From positions 12,958,001-13,022,000 of the forward strand of contig NW_020825289.1 in NCBI RefSeq assembly GCF_003286085.1: a stretch of 64,000 nt of DNA. The letters are read 5' to 3'. Source of the stretch: Drosophila persimilis. Taxonomy: Eukaryota > Arthropoda > Insecta > Diptera > Drosophilidae. The position numbers and the translations under genes are program-made. Positions 37,801 to 50,473 of this stretch are shown one piece after another (position 1 is the first letter of the stretch; every line of letters starts with the position of its first letter). A model generated the notes under the pieces. It saw only the letters and a list, made by a program, of their open reading frames with translations. It did no database searches and was not told the origin of the DNA.

Positions 37801-40001
37801 AAAGAAGTTGTTCCTTAGTTGTGACTTTTGTAATGGTACAAATATTAATTAATGTAATAAACGATAAATCCAACAAAAGTGGCTCAACACAAATGTATTA
37901 ATATTAGTTTTCTTAATAATTTCATGTACAATTAATGTAGTACCATCTTGATCAACTTCTCGAAGGGTATTTAAATTTCAGTACGGCGAATATGTACTTC
38001 CATTGCCTTATTTTTCTCGTTCATCATATCGTTCCGTTCTTCGTTGTTTATTTTGCTCATTTACATCGCACTTTTGTGAATGTTCGGTGGGGCTTGTGTG
38101 CTCGTTTTTGTCTGTAGAGTTCACATCTCGATTTGGGTTCAGCTTCGGGTTCGGCTTTAGACTGATTCTCTTTTGTATTCATTTCTGTGGAAAGCCGGAA
38201 AATTCGAAGCGTTATCTTCGCTATTTTACTTGTGTAATTTTTGTGTTTGGAGTAGATATTAAAACTGCGCCGAAAAGAGTACGGTGTTTGTACATAACCC
38301 GTGAAATTCATGTGCAGGTATTTATGTATGTATATCGTATGACTAATATTAGTTCTACTACTAATCACTAACAAATTTACGCTAATCAATGCCCGCACTT
38401 CGACTTGCCGCTTGGTTTCTTTCGTTCTGTTTCGTTTCGTTTTGCACCCCGTTTTGCTGTTACGTTTATCATGCACATCTAACGGTCAATGGCTTTTTGC
38501 ATGCCCCCCCTTTAATCTGCATTCTATCCGTATCCGTATTTAATTTTTCATTGATTTCACACACCTATCGCTCTGTACTTTCGTCTGATTCCCCTAACAC
38601 TCAACTGCATTTGATTCCGATTAGATTTTATGCCGGAACGCACTCTCAACAGCTGGGAACTGGTCGGGATCATTGTGGGTGCGACCCTCATCATTTGTGT
38701 GACGGGAACGACCTTCTGGTACTACTGCCAGCGCCGCAAGCGCTTGGCCAGCGGCAGACCCTTCGCCAAGGAGGACTCCGTCTACGATCCCATACTGAAT
38801 GGCAACACCACCATACACGACATCATTGAGATGACCACATCTGGTTCCGGTTCGGGTGAGTTCCGAGAGTATAGCAATCTATACTCTATAGCGCTGCATA
38901 CTAATTTCTTGAATCTTGAACCTTCCATCAGCTGGTCTGCCGCTTTTGGTACAACGCTCCATCGCACGCCAGGTGCAGCTGTGTCACGTGATTGGCAAGG
39001 GACGCTTCGGAGAGGTCTGGCGTGGTCGCTGGCGCGGTGAGAATGTGGCCGTAAAGATCTTTTCCAGTCGCGAGGAGTGCTCTTGGTTCCGCGAGGCCGA
39101 AATCTATCAGACGGTAATGCTCCGACACGAGAACATTCTGGGCTTCATTGCAGCGGACAACAAGGGTGAGCCTTTGAGCAAGAGTCATGGGAAATGCTAA
39201 TCCTCCTTCCACATTTACCCCCACAGACAACGGCACTTGGACCCAGCTGTGGCTAGTCACGGACTACCATGAGAACGGATCGCTATTCGACTATCTGACT
39301 ACGCACACGGTGGACACCAACACAATGCTGAACATGTCGCTAAGTATCGCCACTGGCTTGGCGCATCTGCACATGGACATTGTGGGCACCCGCGGCAAGC
39401 CCGCAATCGCCCATCGCGATCTCAAGTCCAAGAACATACTGGTCAAATCGAATCTAAGCTGCGCCATAGGTGACCTGGGACTTGCGGTGCGCCATGTGGA
39501 GAAGGACGATTCGGTGGATATACCTTCTACACATCGGGTTGGAACGAAGCGCTACATGGCCCCGGAGGTGCTGGACGAAAGCATGAATGCCCAGCACTTT
39601 GACTCGTACAAGCGGGCGGACGTGTATGCCTTTGGCCTGATCCTCTGGGAGATTGCACGGCGCTGCAACATGGGTATGATCTACGATGAGTACCAGTTGC
39701 CGTACTATGATGCCGTGCAGCCGGATCCCAGCATTGAGGAGATGAAGAAGGTGACCTCGCCATTTCTTTTTAACATATTTGAATTAAAGATTAATCGAAT
39801 ATGTTTACCCCCATGCAGGTCGTTTGCATTGAGAAGAGTCGCCCCAATATACCGAATCGTTGGCACGCCTCCGATGTGCTCCACAACATGGCCAAGGTCA
39901 TGAAGGAGTGCTGGTATCCGAATCCTGTGGCGCGTCTCACTGCGCTGCGAATCAAGAAGACCCTCGCCAGCATCAGTGTGGAGGACAAGGTCAAGAACTG
40001 A
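31876..40001 (+). CDS. babo: Activin/TGF-beta type I receptor serine-threonine kinase, baboon
   Basis: Exons: 31876-31936 (signal peptide [20 protein letters not shown]), 32039-32446, 33265-33382, one of three alternatives (33520-33758, 34484-34626 or 36231-36361), then 38625-38855, 38932-39165, 39227-39750, 39819-40001. All three forms keep frame and give 665, 633 or 629 residues. The ligand-binding domain begins [21 protein letters not shown] membrane helix ([20 protein letters not shown]) is followed by a GS box ([20 protein letters not shown]) and a kinase domain. The kinase shows [31 protein letters not shown] and YMAPEVLDE. It receives activin-like ligands at the plasma membrane with Punt or Wit and phosphorylates Smox (dSmad2). 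It controls neuronal remodelling, growth and metabolism. Confidence 0.95.
32039..32446 (+). CDS. babo: babo exon 2: Ser/Asn/Gln/Thr-rich extracellular insert
   Basis: A 408-base exon, exactly 136 codons, starting and ending in phase 1. Low-complexity sequence (for example [20 protein letters not shown]) lies between the signal peptide and the cysteine-rich ligand-binding domain. Because it is symmetric, skipping it would keep frame, so it may be optional. Ordinary type I receptors have no such insert here. Confidence 0.75.
33520..33758 (+). CDS. babo: babo alternative ligand-binding exon, first copy
   Basis: 239 bases, entering in phase 2 and leaving in phase 1. It begins [20 protein letters not shown], carries the conserved receptor box CCNDRDFCN, and has a ~30-residue tail before the membrane exon. 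It is the longest of the three alternatives. Confidence 0.9.
34484..34626 (+). CDS. babo: babo alternative ligand-binding exon, second copy
   Basis: 143 bases with the same phases (2 in, 1 out). It begins [20 protein letters not shown] and carries CCREDFCN. It is too short and too spliced to show up as a plain open frame with its own start. Confidence 0.9.
36231..36361 (+). CDS. babo: babo alternative ligand-binding exon, third copy
   Basis: 131 bases with the same phases (2 in, 1 out). It begins [20 protein letters not shown] and carries CCPDDYCN and an N-glycosylation site (NYT). The acceptor is atgtatgtag and the donor G|gtgaga. Confidence 0.9.
36362..38624 (+). other. Large babo intron after the alternative exons
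   Basis: 2.3 kb with CA/GT microsatellites and T-rich stretches. No exon-like sequence with CC....CN coding was found, so I see no fourth alternative exon here. Confidence 0.6.
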
Positions 40002-43000
40002 TTGTGGCTCTAGTTCCAGCAGCTTCAGTGCCCGCCCAGTGGAAAGAGAGTGTCTGTACATACGAGTGTGTGTGTGTGTGTGTGCATGTGTGTGTGTACG
40101 TGTGTCTACTCCATGCAGCAGTAACCTGTAACCTGGCCCCGCGTGACCTTAAATGTCGTGACAGCGCCTGCGAAGCAGATCCAGCAACCCGTTAAGAGAA
40201 CAGAAATACAAAGAAAGCTGTAAATATTAAGTGCTAATTGATCCTGCGGGATTTCATTGCTTTGCTTTGCTTTGTTTTTTGCCGTTTTGAGTTTTCCCAC
40301 CCACCATCCCCGACCGACCCGACAATTGTACATAGCTTTCGTTGACATTTCCGCTGAGATTTACTTATATTGGGGCTGCGTGAGCAAAGCGGCGCTCCAG
40401 AGGAAACTGCCGCACTGCCATTAGTGCCACCAATTAGGGCCTAGATATACATACATACCCACTATACCCACAAAAGATACCAACATCGTAAATATATTTT
40501 TTATAAACCTTGTTTCAAAAACGAGACGATACAACAAACGAACGAAAAAATACAGTAAAAGACTTTGCCAAGACTGAACAGCAGAGGAAATCAGTGAGAG
40601 ATACATAATTACGTATATTATCAAAGTAAATTGAATACAGAAAATACAGTAGATCCGAACTGCATGCACTTTTCGACTTCACATTATGAAATATATATGG
40701 AATCGACAACGATAACAGGAACAGCGATGGGGGGGCGGGGGAATCAACCAATTTAGGCGTAGACCAACAGAATCGTTGACCAAACTCAGGAAATCTTCAA
40801 GTAAAAGTAAAATTTAAACATACAAATCGTAAAGGTGCGCCGCCTGCTCACGCTTAGCCTGCCGCGCCCCAAAGCTATTGCTTTGCTGTGTGCGCCTCCC
40901 AAGCTAAATGTATCACACAAACATACATATGCATAAATAGCTTGGTGTATCCAAAATCCTGGATCAGAGCAATCCACTTCAATGGTTTGCTTCTTCATTC
41001 ACGCCTCATGGTCATTAGTTTTGTTACATCACCTCTACATCCCAGTTGCATCAGATCCATTAACGTAGCCGTTTTACTATAATCTATTTGATTTCTTTTT
41101 CTGTTATAACCAAAGCTTGTTCTTCCTATTTTTTGTAGTCATAAAAAGAGAAAGCAAAGTAAACGAAACTAATTGAACATTACAAAAGTATATAATCATA
41201 CGTATTTGTATATTAAATGTGAACTATTTTTGCTTCAATTGCAAATTGTAAGGAACTCGATGTTTCATGGAATCACCTAAGCCCATAGTCTAAGTCTGTG
41301 AACAGAGTTTTTCGTGTTCTAGAATATGTTTAACATAGCCGAGCGTTTTATTTCCCCGATCAAATGCCATAAAGCTGAAAGAGTCCATAACCAAATCCTC
41401 TACGAGAATGCAATAGTAGTTTCTATATACGAAATGATTCCTGAAACCCCCGCACACAATCCACACAGACACCAACACAAGCTGAGAGATTAACGTAATC
41501 ATTAATTTAAACATTAAATAATTTCGATGTAAGCTATGTACCACTAAGCATTTGTACGGATCTTGCATGCAAGATTGTAACTAGAATTATGATTCTATTT
41601 TAGAAACTACTCGTATATATTAAACTATTGTTACATTTTTGGCCTGCGAAATTTCATTTCCTACATACATATATTAATTTCCTGTACGAACCAACCAGTC
41701 CGGTCTAAACAAAACCACATATTTCTAGCTTTTATACAAAACACGTGCATACATTATAAAATACAATGCATACATATATTTAGTTTTTAAAACTGTAATT
41801 CCTGTAATTGTAAAATCTGTAAATAGTCCGTGGAGTCTGTGCGTGCGAGTCAAACACATAAAACGAGAAACAATTTAATGGATCGTGTTAAATGCTAAAT
41901 GTTTAACTGTGTTCTAAGCTAAGTTTAGGCCGAGAGTTGTTTTCAAGAGACAAATCCATAAGATAGACAACCTCCGAAGGGTGTTCTTCCTACCGTTCCA
42001 CCCCAACTTTGATCCAAACCAAAAACAATTTCCATTGAAAACGAAAACGAAAAGAAACCTACACAAAAGACTTGAACCATGCGCAAAAATGTGAAACGAA
42101 AAGGAGAAATAAAACTAACAAAAAAATCCTATTTTTCTTGCAAAAAGAACATTAATTTTTGGTAAAAACGGAGAACCTTGACGTTATACGACTTTATATT
42201 AGGCTCAAGTAATCGAAAATTGTCTCAGCCATAAGTGAATGAGCGGAAGCGTTTGTAATGTGTATTTATCGTATTTGAACTGGATCGTGAGAGATATAGA
42301 AAGAGAGGAGAGAGGAGGATGGATTTACTTGGGTGTAATGTTAAAAACAAAAACGCGTTGAAAGTGTAAACAGAGTCTAACTTTTAGCTTTAAGCTGCGT
42401 TTTTACTGGCACTTTAAATAAAATACAAAAATAAAACAATCTGAAAATATTTGTAAAAGAACGCCAAACGTTTTTCACTCATTCGCAATTTTTCCCCAAA
42501 GTACTTTTACTTAATTAATTGTATTATTATTATTTGTGTTTTGCCATGTGCGCTCCCCAGTATGGTCTTTGGGCCCCTCGGTTTCTGTGAGTGATTTGCA
42601 TATGAAAACATCTGAACGAAAAGGAGAGAATTTCGTGGAGGGCTGCCTGCATTATTCATACTTTGCCACTCGGGTGGAAACATTTTATTTAAATTTCAGC
42701 CTGGATTGTCGCCCTGCAGCGATTCCATGGAACCTGAATTAATGGTGGCTCCGCGTTGAGTCGAGTCGGGTCGATGGGTCGAGCTTCCAAGTTAAGGTTA
42801 TACCATAGTCTTAACTATTGGCAGGAGCCCTGTTTAGTATTGACAATCCCAATTTGGGAGGAGCTCAATGAACGGCGGGAATAAGACATGCTTCATTTGA
42901 TAGAATAAATGGACAATTTGTTCATAAATATTATTTAAAACAATTCCAATTCCATATATATTCCACGTACATATGTACGTATGTTTCTTACCTGTGGATA

Positions 43001-43587
43001 TTAATTTGGTCTTCAGTTCAGTTCTGGAATCCTTAAATATCATGCCAGAATTGGAAACAAAATTATCACGTCTTTGCTTATGGACTTTGCGGTTATTCAT
43101 TTATTGTGTTCAATTTACATTTAGACTTGAAACGATTTAATAATTAATTGCTGGTTAAATATTGTAAACTTGTATTGCAATAATTTTGCGGTTAATAACA
43201 TTGAATGCCTCAGTCAGTATATTTTGGAGAGTCTACGAAAAACACATTTAGATTTCTAAAATCATTTCGAGTAACTGGATTATGGTTCCCGAGTTTCAAA
43301 GTGACCGAAGGAAATAAGTATTCATTATTATATGTATACATATACGCAGAAATTTTGCTCTAAACTACGCAAACTTGCAGAATTATAGTATATGTATTTG
43401 TTTAAAAATTTGATATGTTTCAGTAATGTATATATATAGGTACTTCTTTGTGTATTGTATATCCATCATATACTCGTGCCGGTAGTTGTGTTTTCCGTCA
43501 TTTAGCTGGGTCTTCTTCGTCATTTGAATTCATATTTCCATGCCGTGCCTGTGCGCCTGCACCTTCACTTCCAGCTGCCGGATATCT
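40002..43587. other. babo 3' UTR and spacer to the ITG-like gene
   Basis: A long AT-rich 3' UTR is likely. Polyadenylation signals AATAAA are seen at 42108-42113 and 42417-42422. A GT microsatellite lies at ~40066-40102. A 73-92-codon minus-strand frame at 41290-41568 begins with a signal-peptide-like stretch (MFKLMITLISQLVLVSVWIV) but lacks codon bias, so it is recorded only as a weak candidate. Confidence 0.5.
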
Positions 43588-45472
43588 TTAATAGCGACGA
43601 TGCTGCGGGTGCTGTTGGTTGGCAAATATTTAAGGGGATTAATCTTAACGCGATCTCCGCCGACCCCTCACCTCTGCTCCAACCATGTCCACACAGTCGA
43701 AGGCGTCGCGGAAGTAGCCGCAGATCCGCTTGATGCTAGCCCGATGATTCAGTCGCTGCTGCTGGCAGCACATCCCGCTGAAAGATGGACAGAAGACAGA
43801 TGATACCCAGCCCTGAGGCAATTTCTCCTGGACTTACTTGACCATCTGGCAATCGCTGCTGCTATTGCAATCACTGCCTAGCGGCTGCTTCCGCCTCACC
43901 CCGATCATCTCCTCCAGAAGCGACGGAGCAGCGCTGGACTCCGACTCGATCTCGCACCGCCAGACGCCCTCTTCGGCGACCAGCATACAGACGCTGCCCG
44001 CGACACAGTCCCCGTGGCGCTGGCATATGTCGCGCTGGTGGCCAAACACATAGACACATTTGCCCTCTGCAAGACAAAGCAAAAGGGACATGAAAGGCGA
44101 GGACAAGCGGACATGCTTCCGCTTACCGCCATTGGTGTTGACGCAGACCCCGGTGGGGCAGCAGTCCTCGCTGACCAGGCAGGGGCGGTCGGCGCAGGGT
44201 GTGTCCTCAATCAGCGGCTCCACAATCCCATAGACCTCGGTCTGCTGGCGTAGCTTTGGGATTCGGAGGGGGAAGGCAATTAGCGGGGCACTTGTCTGCC
44301 CTGTCACACGTTGCGTGTGCGTAATATTTCCCCCATTCACGCCCGGCCCTACCCTTCGCCTGGTATCAATAAAATTGTCACTTGTTCTGGCGCACTAGAT
44401 GGCCGCGCTACCCGTTGATTTATTTGAGTATCGGCCTGAACTTTGAACTTTCCCCTTGATTGCGGTCAACATAACAGAACACTTGCCACCAGTTTCAATT
44501 ACGTATACATGCTGCAGTTTTTCATTGTTAAATCTGATAGCACAGTGCTGAGTTATTTTTAAAGGTTCTCCAAACATATGAACTCTGATGCTGTGGCCAA
44601 CAAAATTCGCGAATAAGAACAAAAATAATCTATCTATGCACCCATACAAAAATGTCCCAGATATTCCGACTTTAATTAAATTTACTTTATATTTAGTTCG
44701 ATATAGTTCCTCCAAATTGAATAGATTATTTTATTTATTTTAAAGCGTTCTACATTTTGATTAAATATGCGCCGTTTGAAAGGTTGAAATCAGAGGGAAT
44801 TGTATATATTTTCGCCATGTTTGTATTTCAAAAACCGAATATTTAATCAAAATATGGGTGTGCATTTTTGCTCTGCCAGTTTACTCTGAGTGTGTGGGTA
44901 TATATACATATGGAAATGTATATTCCAGACGACTTAACTCGAGAGGTTCAAGGGAAGGTCAATACAAATAAGCAATTCAAACACAAATAACGAATTTTAG
45001 CAGGAAGTTTCGACTGAAAGTTGAATGGAACGCAAAAAGTTGAACCACAAATTCGATGGTCAATTACACATATAAAACATTTAAATGTTTTACAAACATT
45101 TTACAATCCATCCATAGCAAGCGCTTCAATTGTCTGCAATCTGCGGCATCCGCCCACACTCACCTGTTGGGGATGCGCCTCCCGCGGCTCCTGCTCGTTG
45201 GGATAGGGGCCATAGATGTGCTTGTATTCCTTGTAACCTCCCATGGGGCCTCCATCGTAGGCGGTACTGCCATCTCCTGCCCCCAGCACGGAGGGGGGGC
45301 TGCGCCGCATCAAATTGCGAGTCGAATCGCGACCGAAGAGGGTGCGCTGCCAGGCCGTGCCGGAAGCGAACGCGGACGAGGCGACCGAGGGGTGTAGATG
45401 CATGGCCATGCCGAGGAGCAGCAGAAGGGCTGCCCTCAGCGGAATGTTTCTCATTTTGGCCATTTTGGCCAC
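43588..45472 (-). CDS. ITG-like: ITG-like neuropeptide precursor (cysteine-rich secreted protein)
   Basis: Five minus-strand exons: 45472-45164, 44253-44127, 44066-43838, 43777-43672, 43611-43588; 264 residues (258 if the third Met is used, which better suits the signal peptide MRNIPLRAALLLLLGMAMHL). Two cysteine-rich modules follow: CADRPCLVSEDCCPTGVCVN with GKCVYVFGHQRDICQRHGDC, then GSDCNSSSDCQ, GMCCQQQRLNHR and ICGYFRDAFDCVDM. This order of cysteines matches insect ITG-like prohormones (D. melanogaster CG8216, from memory). The classic C-terminal KR-ITGQ peptide is not visible: the last exon adds only HPQHRRY. Peptides may instead come from the N-terminal part, for instance after LMRRSPPSVLG. 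Probably secreted by neurons. Confidence 0.7.
44254..45163 (-). other. Intron 1 of the ITG-like gene
   Basis: 910 bases. On the same strand it contains a 106-codon frame (44715-44395) starting MEELYRTKYKVNLIK with A/T-rich third positions. It has no homologue that I recognise and is probably chance. Confidence 0.5.
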
Positions 45473-48400
45473 GTTAGTACATCATTGTCCAAGTCAGAAT
45501 TGCTGTTGCTGCTGACCTGTGGAGATATACAATTTGATTTAAATTTACGCTATGCACGCACATTTGCTACCGAAATTGGCTTCAATCAGGCTTGTCGCAT
45601 ATATACGTAAGGCCACCATCGGGACCTGGATTCAACATGCGCCGCCTGCCACAGGCAATATCTGTGCCACCTCCTGTCATGCAGCTCATTAAAATTGTCG
45701 GCTCGCTTTTAGTGTTATTACCGGCTGTGACTTAATTTATGTGTAACGCATTCCCAGAGACCCATTCCCGCCCTGAGCTCCGTTTTTATTGCCGGATGAA
45801 AGGTGCACATAAATCGTAATATACCCGACTCTATATTCTCGTATGTATACATTCGTTTGTGTGTATGAATGCGTAGGTGTGGCAAATCGCTTGTTGCTCG
45901 GTTAACACCCGTTCATTCATCAACTCCCGACAATGCCGCCCACTTCGAAATTCTGAGCGGCAATTGAAAGAGTTCCAATTAAGCCCCAAACTCCCCCAGG
46001 ACATCTTGTTATTTATTAATCATGCATAGGCTCTGTGGCCTGCAACCTAAAATCTCAAAATAAGCTTCAACTCGAATAACATTTTTGTGAAGAGTCCTTG
46101 AGAGCCTCAAGAGCTTCTCAAGACCGTTCAGCGTAACATCAAAGTTCTTACTACCTTTGATTCAAATGACTGAAATTGGGACAGGTCTAATAATTTGGCC
46201 ATTTTCTCATTTCGCTGCTTGGAAATAAAGGCAAAGCCGAGGTGGGTGGAAACTCGCCAGAAAGCAACAAAATCTTTGGGATGGCCAGTGACGGCCCGAG
46301 GAAATTAAAAATCTCAAATAATAATAATTTTCTTGTGCGTCATGAGTTTATTAGAATGTTATAGAATCGAGTCCCCCAGGTGGGGGTAATTAAACAAAAA
46401 TATGAAATATTTTATGCGTAAAATTTGTATGAATTTAAAGGTTGCCTACTTTTTGGGGTCATTTGGAGTGTACGAATTCAATGTGGCCTTGACTAGGCCT
46501 TGAGCCGTCTGAATGTGGCCAAGGGACAACAGTTGTAGCCGCTCTTTCATAAATAAATAAGCCAAAAAGCAGACCTTAAATATAGGTCTCTTAACATACT
46601 ATTCCACGTCACCTTTAATGCCCGAGTCCAAGGCAAATGCAAACATTTCCCAGCTTGTCGTTGGGGAAATAATATGGACAGATGTTCGTGGGAGTGCAAT
46701 TTCATAAATGGGTACGCCCCCATTCCCTGGCCCTGACCAGGAAGAGGGACAGAAGGGCAAATCCTTTCTGGTCTGCTTTTAGCATTTCATTAATTACTTT
46801 TTTCCACTTTTGTCGACCTGGGCTTGTCAAACTTCCTGTCAAACTTTGCGGGACTGTTCTTTGGATACTGGGCTCGAGTTCTGTCCTTCCTTCGGTCCGT
46901 CTTTCAGTGGGTCACTCAGCGGGCCTGCTAATTACAATCAACCATCCATGACTGGTTATCAAATCTCAGCTAATTGCCTTTCACCTTTGAAAGGTGCGAG
47001 CTGTTGGTTGCCTGGCGAGCAATTGTAATCGATCTATTGCGCCATTAGCCTGCTAGAAGATAAGCCTTAATTGTGGTCATTATTCAGGTATCCCGTTCCT
47101 TAATTAACCAAAGTGTTGCCTGACGCATCTGACGGTCTTTATCGCAAACTGCCATTACAACGTCACCACCCTTTTGTAGCGAGCTCCCCTTTCCGGTTGC
47201 TTGGAAACGGAAGATGGCTAATTGCTCTGGGGCTGCCTTAAAGTTGTGCAATTATCAAGTTTCCTATGACATACTTTAAAGAATCGAAACAAGTTTGCCA
47301 ATAAAGATGGGTTATGGGTCAAGTTCTGATGTGCTTGGAAGGTGTCAAAAGTTGTTCCATTCTACTACAGGTGTGGAAAACTCTTGGTCGGCAACGAGAA
47401 CTTCATATGAACTTTTGCGAAAGAATGAAGTTTGAATCGAATCGAATCATGGGGAATCATGGAAAGAAGAGAGCCAGTGCTAAGAAAAGTTTCTTTTCAG
47501 CTAAATAAAATACCAAGATTCCATTTCAATTTTCCGTTTCATGAATCGTGCTACGGGCTATCCTTCGTCTCGCTACCTATATGGCTTCCTCTGTTCGTCA
47601 ATGGAGAAAATATTCCTCGTCATGCCCAAGACATGTAATTAATTATTGTATTATTGGGCATACCCTTTAGAGCAAGGGAATGGGGCACAAATTTACTGTG
47701 TCATGTCTCAGCAACATGTTTTGTTTTTGCTTTCTTGGTACCGACTTCTGCGCGTCGCCAGACTGTATTTACTGTTCTTGGATTTTGGGACCGACTCAGC
47801 TGCACAAGGCATTGACAAACAGACGACGCATAGGTGAAAAGACCACGTCCGCTCTCAGTCTACGGGGGTCCCACGACCACGACCAATAGTTTCCAATCCC
47901 ATAAGCTATGTAAAAAACATGCATATATGAATGCACACCAATAATTGTCAGTTGAAAAATTACAAAACAACTTTGCTACTCTACTTATTCACATTTCAAA
48001 AGGTACGGTACAATGCGTATAAGTTGTCTGATCAGGTTACACAAGTACGAGCCTTTCATGAATGATTATTTCAGCCACAATCTGTTCTCCGTTTCCTGGT
48101 GAAATGTGATCCAATTGGGTCGTGTAATGGACATAATTTCAACAGTTCTGTAGCCCAATCTCCCGTCCCTAATTACATATCCGAAACAGTTCAGCTATCT
48201 ACTTTCACACTGTCAAAGGTCACTGTTAATTTTAACACCCAACACTCACACACACACACATACCCTGAAACACTGGGAAGAGGGTATTTTGGATTTAAAT
48301 GTATTTCCATTTCTATTATTTGCATCAACAGCCGCACCTTTCACCTATTGAAATATTAAATTTGTAGAACACCGACCTTACACACGTGTCGAGGAGGCGC

Positions 48401-50473
48401 TTCACTTGGAACACTCGCAGCCGGGATTAGAGGAAAATGCACATACCTGCTGGCTGCTCGTCCTTTCGGCGACTAACTGAATGCCTGCGAACGGCAACGG
48501 CGAAGGCAACACCTGTCGGCTGGCTGCCGCGGAAAAGCTTTCTATCCGACAAGCTTTCCTTGGAATTTATGAATTAAATGTGTTTGTTTTTTGTGGCAGA
48601 TCCAAAGCTCTGACGCCGTATGTGTGTGTGTGGGTGTGTGTGTGTGTGTGTGTGGATAAGTCCTAGGAATCAATATCAATGGAGACGATGAATGCATCTT
48701 TTGTGGGGAATACAGGCTGAATGTATCTGTGAATGGGTGTATTTTTTGAAACTGATTTACCAGCAATCCCTGACCGGCGTCACTGAACCAATTTTGGCAA
48801 CTGCTATCCTTGCATCCTTGTAAATTTAACGAGCATGTAAATGTTGCCACACAAGGACCTTTCCTGCCTTTCCTGCAGCAAAAATTGTTCACCGAAGAAA
48901 ACCCACATTTTTGCGGTTAAATCAGATGAAAAGTGCCTGCCGGGGCCGTACGACCTTCCGCACATTGTGTGCATTAGAATAATGATTATGTTCGTCCTCT
49001 CCACCATCCTCCTGTTGGTGGTGCCCTTCGAAGAAAAACATTTTTAAATGAGAAGTAACAGCCCAATCACTTAGCGCATTTCTGACTATCCACAAAGATG
49101 CGGCAGGGGAACGATAATTTATTCAGAGACAGAATAAATATTTTTTCATACTAAAAGCTTCAAGATATTACTGGATAGTTTTATTTCAGATCTGCCTGGT
49201 TGGACTTTGATTTGACTGATTTTTTTCTACTTATATTTCGAGCTTTTCTTTTTTTGGTGGGCACACGTGCCGCGACGCTAAGATATCTGGTACTCAGTCT
49301 CTATATATCGAAACTTTTTGGTTAGTTCTGGTTATAATGATGTTCCAATCGCGAGGGATTTGCGAGGGGGATTTATTTACAAAATCTATTTAAATATTTA
49401 GTTTCCCGAAGTATGCTTGTGACAGTTGGTGAGTTCCTTCTTAGCTGGCTTTGGACAACAAATGGCACTGCACGCGTGGGAGTCCAAGCTGACAGGCGAG
49501 CGGTTGCAGGTGGCACTTCCAATGGATGCTGTGCTGCCTTGGACGGTATGAAAATGAGTTTCCAGGGGCTTCGGACTGACATAAATTGCAGCAGACTCAG
49601 GCATCCGGCCATCCGGCCATCCACCCTCTGCCCCCCCCTTTCTATTGACAGTGGATGCTTTTGGATTTGCTGCTGGATTTTTATTGGAACCGAGGGGGAG
49701 TGCAAAGTAGAAAAGAAGATTACTTGGGGATTTCGAGGACACGTAACTTCAACTGCAGAAATATTTCTACTAATAATTATTTGTTGTTTATTGGGTTTTG
49801 TGGGTGTTCTTTTCGCATCGCTTTGTTCGTTCGCTTAACAATTAACATAAAACGTAAAAAAATAAAATGTTAATCGTATAATTAGATAAATTAGTAAATT
49901 CAATTGAACTAAAAACATTTGCTCTTTCGCTCTCTCTTCGCTTTCGTTTTCGCTTTCGCTGGAACATAACAACAATTTGCCTATGAAAATTAACAATTTT
50001 TTTTAGTTGAATCAAACTGCAGCGATAATAGGTTTACAAATAAATAAATAAATAGGCTTAGAACTAGAATAAATATTTCTTAGCGTACTTCTTAGCGTGC
50101 AACTACTAAAATATACGAGTAATTCTCATTCAGACTCTACAAGTGTTAGGCACGCGTATTCGAACAGGCACAGAACCGGCAACACGCTCCTCAAAGTATC
50201 TGAATCTTTGAATCTACATATCTGTCGAGTATTTCGTTAAACGTTTCGCTTTCGTTAAACTAATGGAATGAGGATAGATGCTTGGGCGGGCGGGGGGGCT
50301 TGGAGGGACACGGAGAAGGAGGAGAGAATGGGAAATGCGACGTGGATGCTTAACAGTCTGGGTCACGCCTTTATCCGCAACTCTTTAAACTCTACTTTCT
50401 ATTTACACTTGCTGATGCTTTCCCTTAATGTTGCTGCTGCTGCTGCTGCTACTGCTGCTCCCCTGGCAACACC
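45473..50473. other. Gene-poor spacer between ITG-like and filzig
   Basis: 5 kb holding the promoter of ITG-like and the 3' UTR of filzig. A minus-strand AATAAA at 49792-49787 could end the filzig transcript. GT/CA runs lie near 48620-48652. A short cysteine-containing frame near 49398-49560 is noted under findings. No tRNA or other RNA gene was seen. Confidence 0.5.

Noticed and set aside
44395..44715. 106-codon minus-strand frame inside the ITG-like intron
   Set aside because: No codon bias and no homologue I recognise; kept only as a note in the intron entry.
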